From Metopolophium dirhodum (Eukaryota > Arthropoda > Insecta > Hemiptera > Aphididae), in assembly GCF_019925205.1 (NCBI RefSeq), contig NC_083566.1, positions 22,444,001 to 22,508,000 of the forward strand: DNA of 64,000 nt, written 5' to 3'. Shown in pieces: positions 11,301-23,600 of this stretch. The notes under the pieces were generated by a model. That model searched no databases and had not been told where the DNA came from. It worked only from the letters and a program-made list of their open reading frames with translations. The number at the start of each line of letters is the position of its first letter. Within the stretch, counting starts at the first letter, position 1. The position numbers and the translations under genes are program-made.

Positions 11301-14209
11301 ATCTTGTTTCTAAGCCATTTTAGTAGACAATCAATATGCAATATGCATATTATGTTTTACATAAAATTACTTTCTTAATGGAAATTATGCGAAACGGATA
11401 TAAGAAATATTAAATAAAACTAGTTCATCCTACGTTAAAATTGACCATGAATATTACAACTTATCGATTATTAAGAATAGGTACATACATCATACATGCC
11501 GTAGTGATTATTATTACATATTATTTTTATAGTATTGAGCCAAATTATGGGTTTAAACTTTAAAGTATAAACATAAATTATTATACAACAAAATTGAATA
11601 TATAAAAGACATGAAAAGGCTCAGACAAAACATACTTAAACATACCATGCTATAATACAAATAACAAAATGATTATTTTATGAATAGTCCACGAAATCGT
11701 TTGATATTGTTACAAATGTACAACGTAGTCACGCAGGTCTTATACGGAAACACATTTTTATAACTTGATTAATATTATAAGCTACTGCTACAGCTTCTCA
11801 ATTCTATTTATAGTTATATTATTACTATACCAGCAACTTACTATACAATACATAACAACTAATAAGTATAAGGTACCTAACAACTATTGTGAATTCAAAA
11901 CAAAAAATAAATGAGTACCTAATATTATAATAGTAAATTACATGACGTGTGCCAATACGTGCATATAATAGGTACAATATGTGTTACTAACTATAATAAT
12001 ATTAAGGCTGCAATTTGCTTAGTGTTTTTTTCGTTATTCGTTAATTTTACATTTATATAATAAACAGAATGGTTATTTAAACTTGATTTTAATGTTAAAT
12101 AGATTGTTTGTTTTACCAGAAATTTTATGGCGTAAATTTGATTTTGGTTTTTTTTCAGTCATTGTCATTATCATGAAATCATTCAAACTTTTCTTTACAG
12201 TTTGATACCGATTTTTTTTTTACTTTTTGTACAATATTTCATATGACAACCTATTAGATCTTAGTTACATATTTCGACGTATGGATATCGAACTTTAACG
12301 AATAGTCAACTATTTATAAATCACGTTTGATAACATTAAGACTTAAGAGCTTAGATAGGTAAATTAAGTGGAGCGTGGCCGCGGGAGATACTACACTGCA
12401 ACAATGTACACCACGCTATTATCACAGAATATAATAATGTTATTAAAATGTATACTTTATAGTACAATATCTACACTGAGTCACTACTAAGCTCTGAACT
12501 CGTTTTTATAATCAATGCAATTATTATATGCAGGAACGTAAACGTATATACATCGATAAACGTTTTTCTAATTATTAGTATTTACCGTTTTTGAATTATG
12601 ATTTTGGAAAATGTTGTCGAAAGTAACGATCATTAAAATGTGTAGTATTCTATATTTTCATTAAGCTCAAAAAAGGGTCACGATTTTAATTTAGAATTCA
12701 TATTTGTAGTATTGCTTTATCCATAAAGTATTAAAATGTAAGTGTAAGCCTCACAGTTCAAATTGTTAAACAATTGAACCATCGTAAAAACCAACATACA
12801 AACACTTTACTTTCTTACTTTACGTTCTTACTTTTTACCATTAAGTTTTATTATAGGTCAATTTAAATTTTACTCTAATTTTTAAACTAACGAAGCTCAA
12901 CATGATCTGCTGAGCGTAAATTTGCCAGTTTACGCACTTATAAGACGGAGACAACAAGTGCCATCACATCCTCTTTATTTTATATTGATTGATTTATTGA
13001 ACAGTAAGAAATACATTACGGTTATACAATGACGGCATAAGTAAAATATTATTGCTCCTATTTTATTATGTTTTTATATTTTTATCGATAGCAATGAAAA
13101 TCTAATACGCATTTAAATATTATAATTAATATTATTGTTGGGAATATTATGTTAAGTATTTATTTCAGATAAAAGGTTTCTTGGAAAGGATTGATAACAA
13201 GAAAATAAGATTTTCTTTATATGGTTTGAGTTATTTGGACGACGAATATTTCTTATCAGTGAGTTTTTTTTTCATTCTAACAAAAAAACAGTTAAATTTT
13301 ATTCGCAACTGACAAACTAAACAACATGTCATAACAATATCAATAATTGATAATTAGTAATACTCAGATGAGTAAAGATTTTATTTTTTCTGGGAAGCAA
13401 TAGGAACTATATAAAAAAAAGTCGATTATAACACAAATAAAAAAGGTTATAATTATCAACCGATCGTTTTTTAAGTATTGAATATTTGCAATTTTCTTTA
13501 TGCGTGTCATGTAAAATATGTGTGCGTAGTAATTGATCATTAGTGTGTATGACACTGTGACTGTAGTGTAAAAGAAATAGAGGAGCACACATTTCGACAA
13601 CACATTACACAAATAATATGCAATAAGTCATAGGTGCCTATATTATTCTAAAAATACCAATCTTTTGACTAATGTATTACCTATTTACCCGATAAAATTT
13701 CTGAAAAAATATTTGAATTCCTAACAAAGTTTATTTAAAAACGACTTGCTTTCATTTCTTAAATAATTTTTTTAGTTCAACATTTCAAGAGTTAAATTTC
13801 AAAAAAGTGGGTAAATTGATTTAAAGAAAACTGTAGTACGAATTCAAATACGTATTCAGGTTTATACGATATAGACTATTTTGTACAGTTTTGAACTGGG
13901 TCGTTATAATATTATGTAATTATGTTGTACACTATACGGAAAAAAGAAGTTAAGAAATAATTAAAATAAAACTAATACAAAACTACATCAAACCTAATAA
14001 TATTGATATACACAATGTGTATTACCTAGTAAAAATGAATGATGTCAGTGTGAAGTGACATTTTTATGAAATACATTTTCATATATTTTTTACAGAGTGT
14101 AATGGCAGTGGGAGGATACCTAGTGATCATCATTCAATCGTATATGACAGTTATCGAAGAGCAATATCCAATTTATGATCGTCCGACTGCCGACAAATTT
14201 GACGAATGA
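8336..14209 (+). CDS. Gustatory receptor (Gr family, 7tm_7), gene Gr-B
   Basis: A ten-exon gene for a 432-aa Gr-type receptor, the longest of the three. Exons: 8336-8443, 8620-8754, 9003-9177, 9311-9462, 10220-10349, 10430-10569, 10747-10932, 11072-11140, 13169-13258, 14096-14209. All introns are GT-AG and the phases close exactly (1299 nt with stop). The start at 8336 follows 'caaac' and opens with 'MKVNSYIVFKSFCVPYYYSI', a short N-terminus leading into TM1. Hydrophobic helices are visible near residues 15-30, 45-60, 95-115, 165-185, 200-215 and 285-325. The C-terminal exons read 'IKGFLERIDNKKIRFSLYGL' and then 'GYLVIIIQ', a variant of the TYhhhhhQF motif with Q-S. Unusually, about 20 mostly polar, acidic residues follow the motif, where most Grs stop almost at once. 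No disabling mutation is seen. Ligand unknown. Confidence 0.88.
8833..8868. repeat. Short perfect hairpin in intron 2 of Gr-B
   Basis: The arms 'aagggtagtaaagct' and 'agctttactattccctt' pair along 15 bp around a 4-nt loop, with one 2-nt bulge. It may be the remnant of a small inverted-repeat element. The stem is shorter than a typical animal microRNA precursor. Confidence 0.6.
9576..9746. repeat. Dispersed repeat fragment, reverse orientation to 5231-5620
   Basis: It contains 'cctaaacggctggaccgat', 'aaatttggtacagagatag' and 'cgggcaacgcagagt', and ends at 'taactagt'. This is the reverse orientation of the family at 5231. It lies in the 9463-10219 intron of Gr-B and has no coding capacity here. 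Confidence 0.6.
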
Positions 14210-14671
14210 ACCAACAAGCGTTATTCTATATTTTTCATTATTTTACAGTTTATAAATCACTTATGCGTCCCCGCGATAGTTCATAGAAAATATTCCACAA
14301 CGATACTATATTATGTATTATTGGATATGTCACTAATCATTATTCTCCGAAAAATTAAAATCGGGATTTTATAAATATGACGTTAAGTTGATTGAAAATA
14401 TTGATTTTTGAAATTATTATTTTTTAGACTTAGTAATGCATACGCGGGAATGAGGTTAGTTTTAAGTTGAAATAACAATAATATGTTTTCGTATCTACAT
14501 GCATACCATGAATAATAAATAAATTGAAATACCCAAAAACGTCGTTGTATCCAACAAAAACAAATTAGAATAATACAATAATAGTATTCTTTGGTGTACG
14601 CCTCATGACTCGCGCATACACAATTCAGTGTACACGAACGCGTACAAAGTTGCATACACAGCAGGCACGCT
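14210..14671. other. Short Gr-B/Gr-C spacer
   Basis: Only 462 bases separate the Gr-B stop from the proposed Gr-C start. An AATAAATAAA run near 14513 could be the Gr-B poly(A) signal. The spacing leaves little room for an independent Gr-C promoter, so its regulatory sequence may overlap the Gr-B 3' end or lie in the large Gr-C introns. Confidence 0.45.
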
Positions 14672-17600
14672 ATGATGCAGTCGTTGTGTACGAGTGGTTT
14701 TTTAATTTCAGCGGATCACCGAAACTCAATACAAGCTAAGGTAGGTGCTATTTGACTATTACAATATCGTTACGATTGCGCCGTTGTCAAACGGTATTTA
14801 ATAAACGTCTTGGATAACGACTTTTTTGAGAAAGACTAAGATTTTGTTAAGGGGTTCGTTATAGGAAATTTTTAATGAAGTCTACGCGAAAATAGCGCGC
14901 AATTATTTAACAAGACTGCCGTGCGGAAATTTGGTGCCCTAAGTATCTGCTTTCATTTTAGCAGTGTCATTTACCGCAGTTGAAACGCTACACGTTGAAC
15001 GGGTCGTTTGCATTGGTGGCGTGCGTGTTGATGTACAGAGACTTGGCCACTTCCGAATCGTCGATTCCGGAAATCGCGTTCCGAATTGTACCGCATTACG
15101 TGCAGATATTTATAACGCTATTGGAGTGTACGACACGACATATTGTGATACACTGCCACACTTCCGGTGACTGTAAGGCCCATAATCCAAACACCTCTTC
15201 CGGTCGTCATCAAAAACAATATATACTATACGACGTTGCAGGCCGAACGTTGTCTGGTTGGTTTTACTGGGCGGTGACGTCTATGTGTCTGTTCAGCAGC
15301 AACTGGTTACGACTGCTGCATCGCGATGGCATTTCCATAAACCCGGAAAACATATTCCAGGTAGGGTCATAAAAATAATAATATACTTGGGGGCGGGGGA
15401 GGCGTTTTTGATAATTCTATTACACTGTATCGTCGAACAAATATAATTTCATTAAAATGAACCAGTGAATAAATTGTAAAACTATTCTAGCGCCGGTATT
15501 TCGATGCTAAGTTATTCAAATTAAATTTTAATAGCACACTGTAATAAAAAAAAGTTATTAAAATGCTTATATTAAGGATAAAAGTTCATAAAAATGGTTT
15601 TACAATAGTATAAAATTGATGTAATATCAGATCTAGTATTAATTATACTTTTTTATTATGGACATTTTTATAAAATATAAATATTGATAGAATAATATAA
15701 ATTACTAAACAATTTTAATTAGCATTGCCATCATATCTTCCAAATCCATTATCGTGGACCTATTATCCTCAATTCACAAAGTTAAATAACTCAAAAAACA
15801 CTTGAAACGACAAAATGTTCAGGAAAGTTATCAGCTAAATAATTTATACTAAATTAGGAGGGACGGAGGGTTTTCATTTTAAAAACCGATGTTTGTATTT
15901 GTATCACCACAGGACACTCCTTAAGTAGTACAGAAATCTAAAGAATTTAAAAATATGGTCCTTAAGTATATTTCAAAATTTCAAAAATCATAATTTGATT
16001 AATTTATAATTAAAAGGAAAATGGGGGTTAGCATGTTTGGTGAATCATTCTGTAAATTGCATATATTGTATATTTGTATCAGTCACAACCAGGTATACTT
16101 AGTGCACATTATATAATAAAAGCAGTACATACTATATGTGCGTGTGTTCAAACAGATTTGTTTGTATTTCATTCCACTTCTTTCGGAAATTAATTTTTGC
16201 CGGATGTGTACCGAATTTAAAAAATGCCATCACAACCTTAACAAACTGGTGGTGGATGGAAGTATCACCACATCAGGTATGTATTACCATTGATTATAAA
16301 TACTATGTAATACTATGTATTCTTATTAAATAAACAATGTATATATACCCAACACCGAATAATATACTGCAGGCAGTGGCGAGCCGAAGCGCTCAATTTT
16401 GACGCAGTTGCGTCAACTTTTCAAAGGGAGTGGTGCCACCCCGTGACTGTGGCGCAAAATTACATGCTAAAGTCTGACCTTTTGGTTCTTTTGATCACAT
16501 TTTATTTACATCATAACTTTGTTATAAGAAAAAAGGATGATGGTGGTGGTGGTGGTGGTGGTGGTAAGTACTTAATTATGATAATGCGTTATTTAAAATT
16601 GAAGTTTAGTCCACCACTGACTGCAGGACTTGGGTGTGATTTATTGTTGTATCGCAATGTACCTACGCATTTCCGAATCCAAAACGGTTTTATCAGTATT
16701 ATTAAGTGTAGTATATTATACTAAGATAAAATTGACTTCGATAAAAATACATGATTAAAATAATATATCATATAATATCATAATATTGCAGTTATCGGTA
16801 ATTATTGTATACATATTCTCATATCGATCAGCGGGCAACAACCAATGTTTGAATCGAAGGACGTTTCTTCACAATGGTCAGAGTGTATCCCCGGGAAAAG
16901 TCTGAATGTAATGTTTTATTTCATAAAAATCATCTCATACAATAGGGACTTCAAATAAATTAAGTAGGTCCCTTAGCGAAGGTAAAATATGATTTTTTTT
17001 TTAAATAACAGGGTAATACATATACAGAGTTTGTTATTTTTAGTTTAAGTCTAATTTTTTTTATACGTTATGGACATATTATTTTATTTTCTAGACAAGT
17101 TGACGATAAAATTAAATATACCTATAGGTAATCCCATATTAATTACAAATACAAAATGTAATTAGCACATATTTTGTTCTGAATGCGATTTTTGTACAAT
17201 AGTGTAATATTAGTATTACAACCCTTCTTTTTTGAAACCGGAATCTTTTACCGTTAGTCGTCCCATATAATAATATAGTACCGGTGTATACGTCGTAATA
17301 TGTTCACACCTTATTATACTCGTATATTGTTGTACTTGCAAAGTTGACACTTGTACGACGCGTGACTTGTCTATACGTTAGGAAATTAATTAGCACGGGT
17401 TGGAGAGTTAGAGACGTCGCGTGTTTACACTCAACATGATACATAGCTGTGTTATACATTACCATGGGTATGCAGAATACCTATATATGCCTGTGCACCA
17501 AATACCTACCTATATGCACCGTATTTATACGGTTTTTTTGGACTAAAAATCGTGATTAATCCATAGCTACTTACGCGAGTGCTTACTCGTTTGAAAAATT

Positions 17601-20600
17601 AGGACATACTGCTGCAGCAGCAACAGTAATAAACTATAATAATTATACCTATATATAAAAATGTATGTATAATATAATATACTCATATTATAATATATAG
17701 TATGATGACGAAAAGTATAATAATATAATGGCGATGCCATTAGCGACGAGCCTTCATACGTGCATATAGGTAAACATATATCTATATGTATATTGTGTAC
17801 CTATATACATACATTCGATCGCGTATTCTTATGGGAAATTTTTTTAATCGGTCGCGATAGGTATGTAATATTTTACAAACGCCCCGGAGCGCGGTGGAAA
17901 GACTTCAGCGCACATATCGACACGATCGATTAATATTCAAAATAAATATAGTAAAAATAGTAATAATATAATACACAGTAGGTATACATTAAGTTTTATG
18001 TAGGTACCTATAATATACCCACGGAATATTAATGCGTAATTATTTATCCGTCGCATATACATAAATACCTGTACGCGCGTATAACATTATTATAATATAT
18101 AATACGCGAATCTTCTATATAATTATATATGATGTGCAATGTGCATACGAGTGATTCCGATTATACGGTGCACTTAATATATTATACGTGAACACGAAAA
18201 TATATGGGTATGACGCGCGTGGCCAACGACAATTTTTTCTACAATTTATTAAATAAGACTCAATAATACTCATATTAAAAATTATTCCCTAAACCTAAGA
18301 ATATAAATATAATATAACCATATACTTTTTACCTGATATCTCGCTATTCCAAAGCTTCTTATTTAACTTTTTTTGTTAACGTGAATTATAAGCCTAAATC
18401 AATTTACTTATTTAAATTTTTCACACAAAAATAATAGTAATAATATTAATACGAAAAATATTATGTATAATAATTAAAAATATAATTATGTAGGCAGGAC
18501 ATAGGGATTCTATATTATTTGTTATATACTAAAATTGATGATCATGTATTTGGAGGTTACTTTATCGCATTAACTCAGATAAATATGACTAGTTTGTAGT
18601 ATAATGTTGTTGTATTCCATTATTATTTATTACGAGCTCGCAAGTAATACGATACGATTGTCGATCTCGATATCATATTGTTTATTGTATGATTTATGTG
18701 ACTATAAGTAATATTGTATTATACTCAACGAACACAATACATTTCATTAAAAATGTTTTATTTATTTAAAATAACCCTCATCGGCATAAGTGGACATTGG
18801 GAAATCTTATTAAACAACACCTGCAAGGTGAAATATTAACACCTACATAATTATATGTTTTCTTAATAATGGATTGGGTATACATTATATTTGTTGACTT
18901 ATTATTGTTATTGATATAATATTGTACACAAACCATCGGCGCAATCGTGCCAACTAATCGGTGTATATACCAGATACCTGGCTAAACCTTCATCAACACA
19001 ATATAGAACTGTTGGCGATGAGAGCGCAGAGAAAAGCGTTGATCGACCGCGTGGCAAAGACAACCGGTGGCGGAGCGTTTGGCGCGCAAATACTGATGGA
19101 AATCGGGACGACAGCGGCGGCTACGGTGTTTGAAGTCCACCGAGCGCTTCTGTCGGCGGAACGTTCCGGTCCGGCGGCGGACCTGTTGGATGTATCGCAA
19201 CGATTTCTGAGGCTGTTCGTGTTGTGCAAGGTTTCCGGCGACGTTGCAAAGGAAGTGAGTAAGACCGGAATCGACAGTACTAATAATAATAATAATATTA
19301 TGATGGCGTTGTAAATATAGTAAATATACACGTCAGCCGACGACGACGTAGGTTTCAAATTGCCGTTGATTTTTTCGAATTACGAAATTCTAAATCAATA
19401 ATTTCCGTATGATTATTATCATTATTGGTTATTATAATATCGTTATAATATATTCCAGTAGGCACAACATTACCAACTTGAAGCGAACTCGTTGAGTTTA
19501 GTATAGGTAGGTACTACACAGGTCGTATACATTATATACTATATATAGACTTGCACCACTTAGCGTGCGAGTAGGTGTAAAATATATTATTATTATTATT
19601 ATTATCATGCCGTGTGTACAGGTATACAGCATTTACTAGGACGTTCGCGTCTTTCTCCTCCCCTGCAACCGCGCGTGTGCAGCATGGTATAATATTATGT
19701 AGGTATACCTTACACGGGCTACGCACGTAAATGTTATAAGCGAGCTTAATGAAAATCATTATTATTATTTTTTTTTTCCACATTGTGCGTAAAATATCAT
19801 TACACTCTCTTTTTTAATCGGTAATTATATCGCATATCGCGCACGATCGAAAAAGCGGTTTCGCCTTTCTTTCGTAGTGTACCGTTGTCGCCGCACGTGC
19901 ACGTATATATTAAGGTATAGGTACCTAACCGTGGCATAGTTTGCGGGAAACACAATAGCCACTCGTAATCGCGTTTAACCGTTTCCTGTATAATATTATG
20001 TACCGTGGGCGTTTTATACCAAAAGGCACCAATATCGTACATATTATTTTTTGATTTCACGGGACAGCGAAACAACATTTCATTTTACGTGTTTTCTTGT
20101 GGACGTAGGTATATTATAGGTAATATGATATGGTATACCTACTTGCTTTTCGAGTAAAAAATATATATTTTAATTCAATCAGTGTTATCTGTTATGCCAC
20201 AGAAATTGTGCCGTTTTAACGACAACGCTATAATGTTATATTGTTCAGTAAATATTAAATTACTAAATTAAAAAAAATATATATACTTCGATTAGTGCAT
20301 TTTTAACTGAACTTCCGACGGCCACGGCATTATTATATTAATATAATACAAATATTTTATAAAATAAATATCATGTTCAATGCGTGACTAATATTTTACT
20401 AATGATGCGTGTCGCGTTTTCAAATTTCTTCTGATTTTCCCGACAATTTTCTGATCGCCCACAGCAAGTTTATATTATATCACCCCAGGTATAGTTTAGA
20501 ACTTAAGATATCGATATTATTTTATTAAAATAATACTACATAGTATATAATATCATATAGGATATCGTTATTGGGTAGAAATTTGTTTTTAATTTTTATT

Positions 20601-23600
20601 TCATACAGGCAAACAAACTCGTGACGATCTTGCTGGACATCAACCCGAGCGCGGACATACATCTAGAAGACGAAGTAATTATGTATTTTTATCACGTCTC
20701 ATCGGGTCTGCAATTCTAGCTCGTTCGTGTCATAACGCGTGTAATAATAAGTAAGGCAATCGGGATAGTTATCGACTAGACTAATCCTTGAAAATGATCT
20801 ATATAGTATATGTAATAGTATATATACCAATATGTAGTGACCGAATACGAGTGACAAATGTTGCGGTCTTACGACAACCTTTTACTGCCATTTTTGTACT
20901 GCATAACCATACATTATTTTATGAAAACACAATGTCATCGAATTCATTCAAAACTAAACGTTTTTGTGATGGCAGTTTTGTAAGTAATAACAACTGTACG
21001 GTTGAAAGAAATACAAATAACAATCAATTAAAAATGTTACCAGAAATCAAAAACTAAAACTCGAGGTTTTCACCATAATAGTATGTAGTTAAAAATAATA
21101 TATATTTTATACTATAACAATATTATTTACAAGTAGGTACCTATTATCATCATAGCGTATAAAGCATTATAATTTATAAGTACCGTTTTCCGAAACTAAA
21201 CCTCGAGCAAAGAATGCTGAATGGTTGTATAAAAATATATTATAATATTATACAAAATAAATCTAAACACCCATTTTAATGGTACCTACTGGAATCAGTG
21301 GAATGTATATTTTGACCTGACAGCTACGAGAGGCATGCAAAATAACAATTACTTGCCACTTTCATCAATATTCATTATTCATTATTATCGTATTGTAGGT
21401 TATACCTACACTTCTTTCTAAGAACTGAGATCTCAAAATATCATTCATCACGTCATGCAAAAACTCGAGTAATATTATACTAATATACCAGATATCTGTA
21501 TAATAATATAGCTGTTGTAACTGTGAAAATATAGGTGGGCAATGTGGGCTGCTGATGTGTGTTTGACACCGTTGAACAACTCTATATTTTAAAAATCCGT
21601 TGAAACATTATTATCCTACTCGTAAGATATTTACGTAGACTTTTGCAGATGTTTAATGGAAGTGATAGTAGTTCTGGAAATTGTCGACTAACAATACCTA
21701 ATCGTCTAGCAAATCTAAATAATATTATAGAGCACATTACATACGAAACATACTGATAAACGTGATAACAAGAGATTAGCCGTATATTATATTATATGAC
21801 TTATCGTATAGTCCGTTAAGATATTCACAACATTTTTCATTTTGTCAGAGAAGATACAAACGACTCTGGTGAGAAATTAAATCTATAATTTGAAACAATT
21901 GGGTTGGAGTAAGAATAATAATTAGGTAAATGGGTTCAATACGCTTTAAACAATGATAACTGATAACGTACTTGTGCGACAATATTCATCCTAGATACCT
22001 AAATAATTGAAACAATAAAGAAACAATTTGTGTAACCTATTGTATAATTTTTTATTTAAATTGTCATCATTTTTGGACACCGAACTTATAAATGACAAAC
22101 ATGTATTGTGTTTTACTGCGTAGACTAAAACTTGATTCTCAACATTTTTATAGCTGCAAACACTAAATTCAAAATTTGATTTTTTCGGGACATCTAACAA
22201 TATTTTTACATTCATATACATAATTGGTCTAATATATCTTGTGTTGAGAACGACGGCAACCAGTAGGTTAACTTAACCTAAATTTTATTTTATTTTAGAC
22301 ATTTTTCGAGAGTCGGTCATCAGATGTGTAATAATCTGCGTTTGTATATGCCCATTATATTATATAATATAACCCGCGTCCCGTAGTGTTGTGAATTACG
22401 ACTGCTACAGGATAGTGGATAACTCTGCTATATAGATTTTTTAGTTAATTGAAGTATTGTAAATTAGATACATAATAGATATTATATTTAATATTAGACT
22501 TATTATAGTCGATATTTTAACTAATTTTACTATGTTAAGTAAAATTATATCGTGAATTAAAACACATTTTAAATAATAGTTTAATAATTAGAAGTCATTT
22601 TAATTAAATCAAGTGGTATAATCGAGCTATATTAAAAATCCAAAATTTAACGAAATCCGTAATATGTTTACCCGGCATTAATAGTTAGGTAATTATATAT
22701 AATATTTACCTATACTATATTATAACTTATAGACTAAAGTTTATATATTTATTATTTATATGCAATGATGCGATATGTGTATGCTACTTATCAGATATCG
22801 TTCTTCTTGTGGGAAATTGACAATCCTCCGGCGGAAATGCGTTTAGCGTATGGTACATTGGCACTGGGTCCGAGACTGTTCGTATCCGTAAGTATATATT
22901 AATATATCACTGATAGAAGATTAACGATAGGCCCACAGACGTACTGATGTAGTTTTATTATTGTAGTGTAATTATGTCCTTGTGATGGAAAAATTATTTT
23001 AACCTTTGAAGAAGCTTGACTCCCTAGAGATGTCTTGGTGAATAAATAAAAAAGCTTATTGTAATGGAAATACCAATAGATTATTTTGTATAAATCGATT
23101 AATTAAACTTATTATGATATTTAAAAAGAATAATTGATCCAAAATGCATTTAATGCATTCAAAGCAGAAATTATAGTGGGAAATAGTTATTATTTAGTCG
23201 TTAAACTTGATTTTCAAGATTGAAGACATAAAAATAAGTGGTCAAACATCGTTACATCATTATAATCATCATTGGTTATAGGTATTATAAGTTGTAGCAA
23301 CTATTTCTGTATACGATTTGATATATACAAGGTCTATTTAAAAAGTACTGGGACAATTGTTATTACATCTTATTCAGACATGATATTGCTTTAAACTATC
23401 TCAGTTAAATATTATAGGTACATGGTTAAATCAAGTTAGTTTGCTTCATTTGTCGATTTGTACATGTCTAAAATGAACGATCAGCATCAAGTTTGGTTTG
23501 AAAGCAGGCAAAAATGCAACGGAAATGTATATAATTATCAAATCGATTTTGGGAATAATGATTTAAGTCGTTTGAAGACTTTGGACTGCTTTAATAGTTT

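Noticed and set aside
19800..20078. 92-codon minus-strand ORF within a Gr-C intron
   Set aside because: Has an ATG but no recognisable domain, and lies inside a well-supported intron on the opposite strand.
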